Positions 33,917 to 49,901 of a DNA stretch of 64,000 nucleotides are shown here, one piece after another; within the stretch, counting starts at the first letter, position 1, and each line of letters opens with the position of its first letter. The DNA comes from Rhodosorus marinus (taxonomy: Eukaryota > Rhodophyta > Stylonematophyceae > Stylonematales > Stylonemataceae), in the NCBI GenBank assembly GCA_029953675.1, contig JAMWBK010000002.1, positions 1,364,001 to 1,428,000 of the forward strand. Direction: 5' to 3'. The position numbers and the translations under genes were made by a program. Under the pieces are notes generated by a model. That model saw only the letters and a list, made by a program, of their open reading frames with translations, did no database searches and had not been told where the DNA came from.

Positions 33917-35013
33917 TCACTGTTTTGTTCTGAGGGCCTCGATGACCGCCGATAGATCCTCTCTAGAAAATCCTTGTGATCTTGCCGAGATGAACAGCTG
34001 ATTTGCAGCCGATGCGACGGGCATTTGCACTTCCGCCTGATCTGCTAGCGAGCATGCAAATCGCATATCCTTTTGCGCATGCTCGAGCGGAAAATGAGGT
34101 GCGTAATTTCTCTTATCGGTGAGCATATTTCCTCCCTTCATCTTAAACAACGGGTTCGCCATGGCTCCCAAGTCCAAAACATCCAGGAGAGTCTGACCAT
34201 CAAGGTCCGTCGCCTCAGCGAGTGCAATCCCCTCCGACAAAGCGGCCATCATGGATCCCATTATCATATTCACAACCAATTTCATTCGTGTACCACTTCC
34301 GCAGGGTCCGAGGAAGAACGATTTCTTTCCCATCAATGATAATTCATTCTCAATCTGAAAGCACGAATGAAGATTAGGTTGATGAGAAATCCTCTCCTTC
34401 GGGACAAACAAAAAGGCCATCCAAAGCAGATCAGGAGGGAAGGCCTAGTGCACTGGGGATCCTCACAATATCAAATGTACTCTTATCTCCGCCGCAGAGG
34501 AAGATCAGGTTTCCCGTTTCTGCTGGTACCTTCGATCCGGATACTGGAGCCTCCAAGAACAATCCCCCTCGCTCCGCAACAGCATCTGCGCTAGCTTGCG
34601 AGGCCTCCTGCGTTAGAGTTGAGCAGTCCACTATTCGCTTTCCCTTGGATACCCCTTCCAGAGCGGATTTATCTCCGCTTCCAAAGTAAATAGCCTCCAC
34701 AGCTTGCGGTGTTGAAAGCATGGAAAACGTAATATCACATCGCTCGATAACTTCCTTCGGTGATTCAACAACCTGAACAAGAAGGAGCAAGAGAAACAAG
34801 GGAAAAACCCTCAGTTTCCGCCCTTAAGCTCCTCAACTGATACAAGTGATTCCTCACCGTCACTTTCCCAGGATTCTTATCAGCAAGGTCCGCACTCTTC
34901 TCTGTAGATCTATTCCAAACCACCAACTCTCCTCCTCCATTAATCAAATTTTGCGCCATCGGATATCCCATGATGCCCAATCCAATGAATCCCATCGGTC
35001 CAGTCGCCGCCAT
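33917..35013 (-). CDS. GLYR1: Glyoxylate/succinic semialdehyde reductase
   Basis: NADPH-dependent reductase of glyoxylate and succinic semialdehyde; detoxifies photorespiratory and GABA-shunt aldehydes in plants. Three main minus-strand exons. The first (from 35013) starts MAATGPMGFIGLGIMGYPMA, the Rossmann loop, and includes VVWNRSTEK. The second has VVESPKEVIERCDITFSMLS, RIVDCSTLTQEAS and LEAPVSGSKVPAETGNLIFL. The third has KKSFFLGPCGSGTRMKLVVN (catalytic lysine), MIMGSMMAALSEGIALAE, LLDVLDLGAMANPLFKMKGG, FPLEHAQKDMRFA and the tail FSREDLSAVIEALRTKQ. These blocks match plant GLYR1/GLYR2 closely. No obvious organelle presequence, so cytosolic GLYR1 is favoured. Confidence 0.93.
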
Positions 35014-38000
35014 CCTGACAACCGTCCTATGACCTGAAACACTTCTCCTTCCCTTACCGAACAGACCTCTTCCTGTCCAATCAATCGAAAAACATTAACG
35101 GGAAAGCTTATCAATAATAACAATACTAATCAATAAAAATATGCTGAACAAAACCAAAGTTTTCAAAGGATCTATATGCATTCAGTCCTCCTTGTCCCCT
35201 CTTTCCCATCCCCACACAAATCCCAAACCGATCCTAAGCCATATGTAAATAGCAGCGTCCTCTAGGCGCTTTTAAAGAGCCATGCAATGCAGAAGAAGAG
35301 CTTGAGGACGACCCCCATTGTATTGAACTTGTAGCGGCTTCTCGTAAGATTGAATTATAGAAGCAGTTAAGGAGCAAATCCATCCGCTAGCGATAGGACA
35401 GAGAGAGAGAGAGACATGACCTCTTAACTGTTCTCCCATAAGTACTTGGTACTGTTTGGCAGCTCCGGATGCGGTTGTTAAGGATGATCAAGTAGGAAAG
35501 TAGCAGATTCAGCGGTGTTTCTGGTTTGTAGTCTTTATAACGCGGAAAGTCGGTCCGTTGCGTCTCATGACGTATTTGGTTGGCTTATGTCCAAAGGCGT
35601 GAGAAGAACCGGACGAATAGTTTTCAGCCGGTGTGATGGCAAAACACGGTGATCCTCTCTGTACGGTCCTAATAGGGTTGTCAACGTCATCTCGGACGGA
35701 ACTTGGTCTTCCACAAGAGTTCCAGCTGGGATCGGAAAAGAGAATGCTGCAAAATACAATTTGTCCGATGCGGGTAGAAGGCTCAAGTTTGCGTTAGCTT
35801 ACCAAGATTCGTTGAGAAGATGAACGCCATTGCTGTCCAAAAGAAGACGCTTCGAACCTTGTAAACCCTTTTTTTGCGTCGGTTGAAAGGGCTGCTTTTG
35901 CTCTTCTTGTTTGTTTCTTGGCCTTCGCCGGAACGTCTTCCTCACGCCGATGACTTGCAGAGTTGCTGTCTCTGACTAAACGATGATAATGACGTTACGA
36001 TCGTACACGTCAACCGACGTACTTGTCGCCCCGCGCTTAGCTCCAATTGTCAAGAAAGGATAATTTTTATCTCAGGTAAAATCACCCTTTGTCTAGAGAT
36101 GGCTCATCCCCCTTTTCCTCAGCTACCACTACGCCATGCTGAGACTTGCGGAATCATAACCCAAGTAGCCTCGGGAACATGATTATTACTAGAAAACTAA
36201 GCTGTGACAGCTTGTCCACAACCTAGTTTTAAACTATCAGAATTCATTTTTAAACGCTTCAGATCCGGAAATGGGGTGTTGTTTTTGACAAGCGCCAACC
36301 TCTCGCTCTGAAAAGATTCTTCTCTCTTCAGTAGGATACGGAGACCAACGTAACCGTTACCTCTACTGGACAGCTGCCTACTGCAGCGCAACACGGGTTT
36401 TAGGGCTATCTACCTAAGACCACGAACACCTCACACTCACGGGCTCTATGGACCTTTTGCTATATCGCATCTTTAGGGGGAGCGGAGAGTTAATGATGTC
36501 GATGTGCATGGCTTGGGAGCCATACACTTGTAAGATACGTATGTTTTCTTTTTTTTTCAACCTTGCCAGCAGCCTTGCAAGAGGAGAAGAGACTAGGATG
36601 AGAAGCCTTTGAGCTTGGGAGGCGTCCTGCAACATGAGATGTTGCTGTGAAGTTGGGATAGTAGATCACTGAGTCCGGAGGTTTGCTCTCCTAACGTGTT
36701 TCCCAACAGGATCCGATTTCAGCCAGAATTTGAGTATGGCCTCATGCTCGCCATAATACGGCAGAATTCATTATCCAGCAAATGCTTTTTTCTTCAATCC
36801 AAAACACGGTTTCTTGTGGTTTCCGTAATCAAAACCTCGTTCAAAAAGTAGATGAAATTGCTGATGTCTGCCTCTCCCGTTACTATTCTTGAAAATCTCA
36901 AGGTTCGTTTTGTCTAGACTTGACGAAAACCGTATTCTCGCAAATTTATGGATTTGCACGTTCTGGAATAATTGCAGGCATACTGGAACATACAAAAGTC
37001 CCATCCGCACACGCGACTAAACGTTCGCTTGATTGGCACCTATCTAGTCCTCCCTAAAGTCGGGTTGAAATCCTGTTGAATCTACTGTGCCAACCGTCAA
37101 CCCCTTTGGAAAGCGCGCTGGAGGGTTGAGCGATAATACATATCTGTCTCCCCCGCCCTGTCGAGCGCGAACTCTATGCACTTTGGAGAGTCTACCTCTC
37201 CACCGCTACTGCTCGGATGAAGGAGGCAGCGATTGAGATTCGCTTGCACGGGTGGCTACTTGCGGGACACGCGTTCCAGCTATGACTCCGTTTTCGTGTA
37301 TAAACCCTTTCCAACCACCAGCAGGGAGAACACCCCCAATGCACTTGGCTCTCGCGTGTGTTCGATGCTTGGCTTGCAAACAAGGAATTCATACCAGAAA
37401 CTGGCCCCCGATCTGGCGGTCTTGCGGTCTTGGCGTAAGGCCAAAAAAATCAACTATTCAAAAAAGCCCTCGCCCTTGATCCCAATGTGATCCTCCACTG
37501 GATTATCGGAACCCATTAGTTGTTGTTCGACCTTTCGTTTGCAATCAAGCAAGAAACCAACAAACCATACCCCAGAGTTCTTCATCTGCGTCAGTTGATC
37601 GGCCAAAGTTTGTCGAGAATCTATCCAGAAACAAGCCCGTCACCATTCTCCCCGGCACACGAGGGGGTATTTCCATCATGAGAGGCAACACCCCGTATTT
37701 CCATTATTGCTATCCAAGCATCCTGTTTGAGATCGTCCGGATAACAACTCTGTCTACCATTAAAAAAAAAGGAGTCCGTTCAGTCTATAGTCTGCAAACT
37801 TGAAGTACCATCCCCCCCAAAGCCATTTGTTTCGCAGAATCCACCAACAAACGACACGAACGCACATCTGAAAAAAATCTCTCGAAAAACCCTCCCCCCC
37901 CCCCTTCCCGCGGCCACCCCTTTGCCAGTTTCAATTCGGAACCAGACCCTTTAAAAAATTTAAACGAATACAGTCCGCGCTCAGAACACAACAAATTTTA

Positions 38001-39176
38001 GTTCATTCATTCATCTCATTCAGACGACCCCCCTTTCTAGTGTTCAACGATTTCATTGGCACGATACCGATCATTGCAGCGGCCAGAAACGCTTGATAGC
38101 AATGATAAAATATCCTCCCCAACTGACAAGAGCCACAGCCTCCATCGCATTTTACGCATCTTGATTGGATAAAAAGAGATTCTTTTAGACACCTGGTGTT
38201 ATTTTGATTGGCGCATGAGGGGAAACGCGGGACCTTCCGCCGTACAATTTCTCCTCAAGCAAATACATCGGTCTATTGAATAAAAGATTTTTGAAGCACA
38301 GGAAAATCTCCATTCATCCACCACCCTTGATCCCCTGTATTTCATCTTTTTCAAAGTTCAAAGATGTTCCAGCCTCTACGACACCTATTTTCCTCACTTT
38401 CTGAACATCTAATATATATAGGGGCTGGATAGAGTATTACAAATAGTACCTCAGAATCAAATCAAGTTCTTGTTTACCCTTGGCGAATTGAGGGCTACAT
38501 CTGAAGGGGTAAAAATCCAAATCGCCGCCGTACGGGTATGATGAAACTCGATAAAGAAACATCGTTTAATTTAGACCGATTCTCCCTGTCAACGGTAAAA
38601 TATTATAAGGGTAGGCGACTTATTTTGGAACAGACGTGATCCAGTTGACCCTTCCTATTTCTTCTATATTCATTATCACTTTTGTAATAAAACAAATATA
38701 TTTTACTATTCTGAGAGAGAGGAGGGCCACTGGGAGCTCGTTCATACTTTATTCTTCTATTTTCCTACTAAGCAAGTTGGGAATATTTATTATTTTTTCG
38801 TTTGCTTTTTTTCTTCGGTTTTGGACCACTCTGCTTTGCTTTTTTTTTGGTTAAAGAATTCGATGCCTTTTTTTTTAATCAAAGTCCGTTTTAGGCACCA
38901 TGATGAATTAAGTTCTTTTTATTTAATTTTTTGCGATGTCTGAAACGTTGTTGTTGTTTTTTTTCCCCCTTTGACCGGAGGGACTGCGGCAAAAAGGGCG
39001 GAATGGAGAGGTTTGGATTGTGGATTTCTTGGAGAAGGGTTGTGGGAAGAGAATGGTGTTTGGGTCTTTTAAGGTGGGTGAACTGGCTGGAGGAGGGAGG
39101 GTAAGAGGGTGGTGGCAAAGGAATTGGATGAGTTAATTAATTTGTTATATGTTTCTGTGGTGTATTAGGCGCTGAG
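35014..39176. other. Large intergenic region (4.1 kb)
   Basis: Holds one doubtful small gene (35567-35960, minus, listed separately), a GA dinucleotide run near 35400-35414, a C-run near 37893-37905, AT-rich sequence around 38390-38880 and, from about 38990, a purine-rich plus-strand leader for the MYB gene. No other coding is supported. Confidence 0.5.
35567..35960 (-). CDS. Doubtful small type II membrane protein
   Basis: Not recognised. On the minus strand a positively charged stretch NRRKKRVYKVR runs into a hydrophobic segment SVFFWTAMAFIFSTNL (about 35870-35820). A GTAAGC donor and a TTTTGCAG acceptor follow; the next exon (about 35755-35567) reads FSFPIPAGTLVEDQVPSEM and ends QPNTS. 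The pattern (basic, membrane segment, then hydrophilic tail) suits a small type II membrane protein or the start of a Golgi enzyme. However, no start codon is secure and no family is visible. It could be chance. Confidence 0.22.
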
Positions 39177-39671
39177 ATGGTCAGTGGAGAGATGAGTCGA
39201 GTGGGTGAGTTAGAGGCCGGTGGTGGAGGTGGTGATGGAGTTGGAGCTGGTGTGGAGGAGTTGGTCGAGGCTAACAGGCAGCTGAAGGCGGAACTGGATG
39301 AAGCCATAATGGAGGCAACCAAGTTGAAGGATCAGCTGAAAGTTGTTGAAGCAGGATCGAAGAATGGAGTAGCGAATGGGAAGAACGCAGCGAAGGCACA
39401 AAGCCGGTACTGGACCAGAGATGAGCACGAGCGTTTTCTTTCGGCAGTGGAGCTGTATGGGTCGAGAGATGTAAGATCCATTGCTGACTACGTAGGAACG
39501 AGAAATCCGACCCAAGTTCGGACTCACGCCCAGAAGTACTTCATGAAAGTTGCGAAGGCGGACTCAGGTGCTAGGAAGGACTCCAAGAAAGGGATGACCA
39601 AGAGTGCGAGCGGGATCGAACTTCTTCTATCAGTTGCTAGTAACCATAGCTCTATTGCGCCGCGGTGCTGA
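39177..39671 (+). CDS. Single-repeat MYB (SHAQKYF-type) transcription factor
   Basis: Single-exon 164-residue protein. The N-terminus is glycine-rich, followed by a predicted coiled coil (EELVEANRQLKAELDEAIME, ATKLKDQLKVVE). Residues ~78-125 form a single MYB-like repeat: SRYWTRDEHERFLSAVELYG, then RSIADYVGTRNPTQVRTHAQ and KYF. The THAQKYF is a variant of the SHAQKYF helix-3 motif found in plant and algal 1R-MYB proteins of the circadian, starch and stress type. A basic tail KDSKKGMTK follows. The coiled coil ahead of the MYB repeat suggests dimerisation. A second ATG 15 bp downstream is an alternative start. Target genes cannot be read from the sequence. Confidence 0.85.
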   Translation: MVSGEMSRVGELEAGGGGGDGVGAGVEELVEANRQLKAELDEAIMEATKLKDQLKVVEAGSKNGVANGKNAAKAQSRYWTRDEHERFLSAVELYGSRDVRSIADYVGTRNPTQVRTHAQKYFMKVAKADSGARKDSKKGMTKSASGIELLLSVASNHSSIAPRC

Positions 39672-40978
39672 GCTATCGCGTGCGCAGTGAAATGCTCGCA
39701 AGGTACTGCAAGCGTATTTTTGAGCCTTGGGAAAAAGGCTATGAGGCATGATCTGAGTTTATACCCGCATTCTTCTTCAGTTGATATTTTCTTTCGCGTG
39801 TACAATTGTCACATCGGCGATAGAAGCATGCTTTTGGGTTCTCGTTTTCATGCATTAGACCGTAATAGTTCATGCATATGTTATGCGATATATATTCCCC
39901 TCCGAGGCTGTTTGGTGGTAAAGAATTTGCTTGGTTACGCTTGTGGAACGTGCCATGAACAGTAGCAGGGGGCGAAAACTCTTTGCGACTTTTACTTTTC
40001 CTGGGGCCCAGCAACGGCTTTTTGATCGAGCTGAACCCCTCGCAGCATGTGCCCATCGACCAATCCTTCCCCAGGCACTCGTGTTCTGCACCCCTTGCTT
40101 TTGATCGTGGGCTTTAGTACTAAACTATTCGAAACGGCGAACGCAGGCCGAGTGACAAAATATTGGTCGTGTGGAGCTAGACAACCGTGCCTGCAAACAA
40201 GGAACGTTCCATTGCTCGCCAAAGATCATAACTGAGGAGAAGCTGACTGTTCATTCCTTTGCCCTTCGGGAAACCATCAAGGAAGGCAAACCTTTAAAGA
40301 AAAACAACAACGTGATCACCTCCTCCACTTCAATCGAAAGGTACCTCCTCAAACCCTGAAAAGTCAAAGGGGCTCAAGAAGAGTCCTAAATTGTGCTACT
40401 GACCATACCTCGGGGGAATCGATCTCTCGCTCTCTAGGTCACTTCAATCTCGCAGAGCATATCTTTACATCACTTTAGTACTCATATCTCACCCGGGCTG
40501 AGGCTTTGGAAGCGCATGGTCGACAGCATCGTTTCCTTTTATCCTTGCGATCTGCAAGCGCTCCAATGCAAGCTCAATTTCGAACAATATAGTAAAATTT
40601 TGCCTACTAGATGAGTCCGGTTAGGAGGGAGGAAGATGGAGATGGATACTTCTTGTTGAGATCTTGTGCTTGGATCAGGGCTGCGGCGGTTCCGATCCTC
40701 ACTACTGAACTCTTCAACAGATCTAATAACACGAATTAGTGTATGATCCTTGCTTGGAGATAATAGGTGATCTTCCCACTCTTGGGTGGTCTGTTTTCAA
40801 TTGTCTTACAGTCTGTGCCTAGAGATCTTGCCTGATCGCCTTCGGCGGTGACTCCAATCGTTAGGAATTTGATGAGAGAGATTGAGGGAAGGTGTGGATG
40901 GATCGGGTTTGAGGAGGAGTTAGGGCTTGTGTTTGCTGATTTGCTGGATGTGAATTTTGTGGAGAGCAAAAGGCAAGC
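39672..40978. other. Intergenic region with a DHX16 gene scrap
   Basis: 1.3 kb. Contains the duplicated fragment at 40692-40807 (separate entry) and a purine-rich stretch 40860-40920 before the cysteine synthase. No intact gene. Confidence 0.55.
40692..40807. pseudogene. Duplicated fragment of the DHX16 gene (exon-intron junction)
   Basis: About 115 bp resembling 47336-47456 of the DHX16 homologue in the same orientation. Both have CCGATCYTCACTACTGAACT, then a block with an identical 20-bp core (GGTGATCTTCCCACTCTTG at 40767-40785 and 47422-47440), then CTGTTTTCAA. The source spans the end of an exon encoding EWEDHLINKAITSK and its GTAAGT donor. In the copy, about 12 bp of exon are deleted and the donor is GCAAGG, so it is a dead scrap. 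Confidence 0.75.
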
Positions 40979-42147
40979 ATGGCGTTTGTAGGATCGTCGT
41001 GTTTAGTGAGGAGGAATGACTTTTGGGTTGAAGGGCGGTGGTCGATGTGTTCGGTCTGGTTGGACGAGGCGAGACGTGCGTGTAAGGATGGGTGGGGGTG
41101 TTGGAGATGTCTTGGACATCATAGGAAACACGCCGCTTTTGGAGTTGGATGAGATTATTACGGGTTCGGAGTGTAAGGCGAGGATCTACGGCGAGGATGG
41201 AGTCGATGGAGCTGTGTTCATCTGTGAAGGATCGAATTGGTAAGAGTAGGATCGTGGAGTGTGAAAAAGCGGGAGAAATCTCACCCGGTGTGACCACTCT
41301 GGTTGAACCGACGAGTGGAAATACTGGAATTGCCCTGGCCTTCGTGGCAGCGGAAAAGGGGTGTGACCTCATTCTGACGATGCCCGAGTCCATGTCCATC
41401 GAACGTCGAATGGTGCTCCTTGGTTTGGAGCAAAGGTTGTACTGACTCCAGCTGCAAAGGGAATGAAAGGGGCACTGAGGAAGGCGGACGAGATTTGCAA
41501 GTCTACCAAAAACTCGTTCATGCTTCAGCAGTTTGCCAATCCAAACAACCCCAATGTACATTTCGAAACCACAGGCCCAGAAATTGCGAATTCTGTAAAA
41601 TGCGATGTGTTCGTATCCGGCGTTGGAACTGGTGGCACATTCACTGGAGCTGGAAGATACCTCAAGTCCGTCAATCCCGACGTACGAATTGTCGGAGTTG
41701 AACCAAAAGAAAGCCCAGTTCTCACTGGAGGAAAGCCAGGGCCACACAAGATTCAGGGTATTGGTGCTGGCTTTGTGCCGCCAATCCTTGACACTACAAT
41801 CTATGATGAAGTGATACAAACGTGATCACGTACGACCAGTGTGGCTGTCCTCGTCTAGTCCCTTTCGCTCTAAACTCCATGCCCTTCATTTGCAGAACCA
41901 GGTGTCTTCCGAATACGCGATCAAGACGGCCCACAAACTGTCCGAAGAATTAGGCATCTTCTGTGGCATTTCTTCGGGAGCCGCTGTGCACGCAGCGATT
42001 CAGGTAGGAAGCAGAGACCAAAACGCGGGGAAGCACATAGTCGCAATCATTCCAAGCTTCGGCGAGCGATATCTAAGTTCACCCCTCTTCGAGAAGCAAA
42101 GAAATCTAGCCTATGACATGAAAGCCGTTGAGCTAGGAGACAGCTAA
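40979..42147 (+). pseudogene. Cysteine synthase (O-acetylserine (thiol)lyase) with frame disruptions
   Basis: PLP enzyme that makes cysteine from O-acetylserine and sulfide. Almost the whole family pattern is present: [27 protein letters not shown] (PLP lysine), [100 protein letters not shown] and IPSFGERYLSSPLF. The reading frame breaks, however. An extra base near 41190-41195 shifts before MELCSSVKD, and a base (or four) is missing near 41425 between ERRMVLL and FGAKVV. A plastid-like start MAFVGSSCLVRR at 40979 is also out of frame with the body. An intron at about 41808-41890 has awkward phase. Either a recently decayed pseudogene or local assembly errors. Confidence 0.75.
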
Positions 42148-43130
42148 GGCCAAGAACCTAATTTGAGAACTACAAAATCGCCGACTTTTGGGACGTACCA
42201 CCCCCCTCCCACTCCCGCCTCAAGAGGACCTCATCCAACATAAGCAACAATTGAACTTCTTCTGATGACTTTCACGCGCTCAGAAACCAGGACGTCCTCG
42301 TTCCCCCAAGCCTGTGCTCAACCTTGCCCGTCAACCAGTCAAGACTACAAAAGCTTCTCGTGTCCTTGGACAACTAGCAGCGACCCGTCGCCTACTAATA
42401 TTGTCCCATCATGTTCTAGTGCCGCTGACCATGAGGAGCTCAGAAACCGAGAGGTCCTCGTTCTCCCAAACCTGTGTCCGAGCTTGATGACCAAACCCAT
42501 AAAGCCGGACGCATTGGAGCTTCCCGTGTCCTGTCGCAATCCATTGACGACTCCCAGAACTTCCCAGGTAACTGAGTACCTAAGTCTAATGCCTTTGGTT
42601 CCTCGATGGAAGCTCTGACAATATTGTCCAGAGCCGATTGAACGAAAGACGCTAAGGCTTGGCCAGAAGCGGAAAGGTACCTGCACGAAGTCCTTCCTCC
42701 TAGGCCGGATGGTGAGACTTGTATGTAACTCATTGGCGCGGGCAGTGCGACCATCGGCAATGGGTACAGTCTAAGACCGAAAAATGTCTTGACCGGGAGA
42801 GGAGAGCAAGATTCTCATAAACCTGGCTCGGAAGGAGACGCGTCGTTTGATGTGGATATCCCAGGCATATAAAAAAATTTAGGGTCTCCTTCCACACTCT
42901 GCCTGGCAAAGCTACCAAGCTGTCAAGTCAGTACTTCCACCTAAACACATGAATCAACGGCATCAGCACAAGGATTCAAATCTGCAGTCAGGCAGCGGAC
43001 TGCAAGTAGGACTATTGTACCATGAAGACGAATTCGATTTGACTTAGCAGGCTAACTCTAGCTAGAGCCTGCTCCACCTAGAGTTGCTCTTTGTCCCGAT
43101 CGGCGTATATATCGTAATCTACCCGGGACC
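42148..43130. other. Intergenic region with a tandem repeat
   Basis: 0.98 kb. The proximal part carries a two-copy repeat (42279-42570). The ORFs there are low-complexity shadows. The rest is featureless up to the CRM gene. Confidence 0.5.
42279..42570. repeat. Diverged two-copy tandem repeat, period ~160 bp
   Basis: Copies start at 42279 (CTCAGAAACCAGGACGTCCT) and 42439 (CTCAGAAACCGAGAGGTCCT). Both continue CGTTCYCCCAARCCTGTGYT, with a later shared block CTTCYCGTGTCCT. Lengths differ by small indels. Confidence 0.75.
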
Positions 43131-43766
43131 ATGTTCTATACTATTCTGCACCACCTGTCGCTGGCGTCGGGAGGAAGGCGGATGTTGCAACGGGATGAGC
43201 TAGAAGAAAATGATATATTTATAGATATAGAGATGACGTTTGTACTTAATATTCATGGCTTTGGAAATGGCTCTGGTTTGCATAGGAAATGCTGTGCTCG
43301 TCCGCCGAGTCTGGTAATGACCTTGACGAGCAAGGAGCGCGCAGAACTGAGATCGATCGCTGGGAGGAAGGAAATGGTTAAAGAGCTTATTACAATGTTT
43401 ATTAATGAAGATGGCCCTCCTGAGGACTTTTCAATGCGACTTGACAAGGAGCTTGCATCTCATGAGATTGTCAAGGTACAATGTTTCGAACTGGAACAAT
43501 GAAACGTATAATGCTTGGAGGGAACTGAAATACATCGTATTTGAACTGCTTCTCATCCTTCACTATCGTCATCAAATCAGCTGAAAATGAAAGTTAAGAA
43601 GAAGAAAGAGGCGAAGACAATAGCCGAGGTGCTTGTAGGTGGAGTTAACGCGGAGATCGTCCAGGTGACCGGCCACACTGTCGTCGTTTATAGAGAGAGG
43701 AAGAACAGTCCCGGAATAGTCCTGAAATGTCGCACACCTGACCCCGAATCTAACGCATCTAACTAA
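43131..43766 (+). CDS. CRM/YhbY-type RNA-binding protein
   Basis: Two exons (43131-43475, 43581-43766) join in phase 0 into 176 residues. The domain starts MTLTSKERAELRSIA, the YhbY/CRM first helix. It then has LDKELASHEIVKLKM, like 'LxxHELIKVK', and AKTIAEVLVGGVNAEIVQVT followed by GHTVVVYRERK, the last strand of the fold. CRM domains bind RNA in the 50S subunit precursor (bacterial YhbY) and in plastid group II intron splicing (plant CRS1/CAF1). The usual central GxxG loop with VxVGKxGL is not visible; a KEMVKELITMFINEDGPPED segment stands in its place, so the domain is divergent. The N-terminal ~60 residues are not conserved and may include targeting sequence; the ATGs at 43131 and 43233 are both possible. 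Confidence 0.62.
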
Positions 43767-44242
43767 ATAGGAGATTAACGCCCTCAACTTGACGAGCTTT
43801 TCGAATATGATCTAGTACAAGGCAGCTATCGCGTAGGTTTTCAAGATAGTATGACCATGGATGCTAGTGTAGTCAACAGTAACCATCATGAGAGCTGTCC
43901 ACCAGTTCACCAGTCTACCTGCGAAGCCGTCGGCCATGTGAAGATCGCGGAAGAATCGATCATCGAGGACATGATGCAAACGGTTTTCGCCCCAAACGGG
44001 GACTTGTATCGCTCCAACTTGTCTGAGCTGAACACTATGCCCACACCGTGTGCCTATCGTCACTCTCGGTACCACAGATACTGTGAAAGCCTTCAATCCC
44101 CGAAGAACTCCTTCGGCGTTGAGTCTGTTCTACATCCTTCGCGAGAGGCACTCTCGAATGAACATTTCTTCTGCCTTTTATACTTTGGATACGTCCACAA
44201 AATGCTTTATGTACAAAACCCATGGGCACAGAAATATAAGCC
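43767..44242. other. Convergent spacer CRM-DHX16
   Basis: 476 bp with 3' UTRs of both genes. ORFs on both strands cross it but run into the DHX16 last exon in antisense and resemble no family. Confidence 0.45.
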
Positions 44243-48751
<4,509 letters not shown>

Positions 48752-49901
48752 CTTCTACTTACTCCTCTTTCCACGATCTTGCCTTCTCAATTCCTCAAAC
48801 ACCCATCCCTGTCAATACCGCACTGACAAACCAAAAATTCTTAATCATTCCAGATTACCTCTGCAAGCTTACCACTCCACCATAAACCCAGGAACGAAGT
48901 TTATGCAGAGTCCTAACCCTTCCATCCTCGTTCCAGAAGAAAACCAAACGAAGGATTAACCAACGAGCCAAGAAGCGCGTCACTGTGCTCTTCGATCTTA
49001 ATTTACGACAAGAAATCTCGAGTTCTGAAACCTAACCCATCCATGCTCGTCGAGGAGAAGACTTCTTGCTTCCAATCTCCTTATAGCTCCTCGAGCATGA
49101 CACACCTAGCCGACTCTAGATGAAGCTCTTCAATCTATCTCGAATCATGTTGGACGGTAATGACTTCGGCAGTGGAAGGAAAAGACCAGGTAGCCGTATG
49201 TCCGGTGTATAGATAGTATATTGTAGACTCGAAGTGGAATCATTGAGGACCTGGCAAAAAGGTTGCCATGTAATGGAAGGAATAGATTACTTACGCCCAA
49301 GTTTTGGGCGTAAGCGCGGGACGGGGAAACAGTAGAAGAAGGCAACGAAGTTTGGAGAAATACAACAGAGGTCAAGTAGTTTTTCTAACAAATCGCGAGG
49401 AATCTCAAGAGATCTAAGACGGAGCGAAAACCATCCAAGCTTGACGTGGTATTTAACCTGTGACATTGTCCAAGGATACGATTCCAAGATCGCTGGCGAT
49501 GCCATGGGCTGAAACCAACCTTGACTACCGCATGTTACGCAAGATCTGACGCCTCTTACAACTTATAAGGAGAGTATTGCAAGTCCGCCTGAGTGAGGTT
49601 ACTGTGGACAGAGACCAGATAACCATCCGCCGGGATTAAGGAAAGGATTTAAATACCATTAGCAGTACCAAGCGGCGCAACCGTTAATGAAGAGCAACCG
49701 CAATTTGAGTCCCTCCAAAACTTAGCTTCATTTGTGCCCCACCGCAAGAACAATAATGACCATCGTAAACGAGTTCGTTAAAAAAAACAAATCTTTATTA
49801 TTAGATTTAATGACTAACAGACTGGACTTTACTAGCAACAGACTAGCATTCGAGACTTCTGGTAAGGCACAGTGATAACAACTACATGATAGTGAGCGAT
49901 C
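48752..49901. other. Intergenic region DHX16 promoter to PiT 3' end
   Basis: 1.15 kb. The plus strand just after 48751 is pyrimidine-rich, i.e. a purine-rich leader for DHX16 on the minus strand. A hairpin sits at 49290-49314. No coding supported. Confidence 0.55.
49290..49314. repeat. Perfect 11-bp inverted repeat, 3-nt loop
   Basis: CTTACGCCCAA / loop GTT / TTGGGCGTAAG. Between the DHX16 promoter and the PiT 3' region; function unknown. Confidence 0.8.

Noticed and set aside
37233-37490. Plus ORFs near 37.3 kb and the TGCAAACAAGGAA word shared with 40.19 kb
   Set aside because: Only a ~13-bp match with unrelated flanks; treated as chance.
40920-41819. 299-codon minus-strand ORF
   Set aside because: Antisense of the cysteine synthase body and its purine-rich leader; Pro/Ser/Thr-rich composition follows from the leader, and the opposite strand encodes conserved PLP-enzyme blocks.
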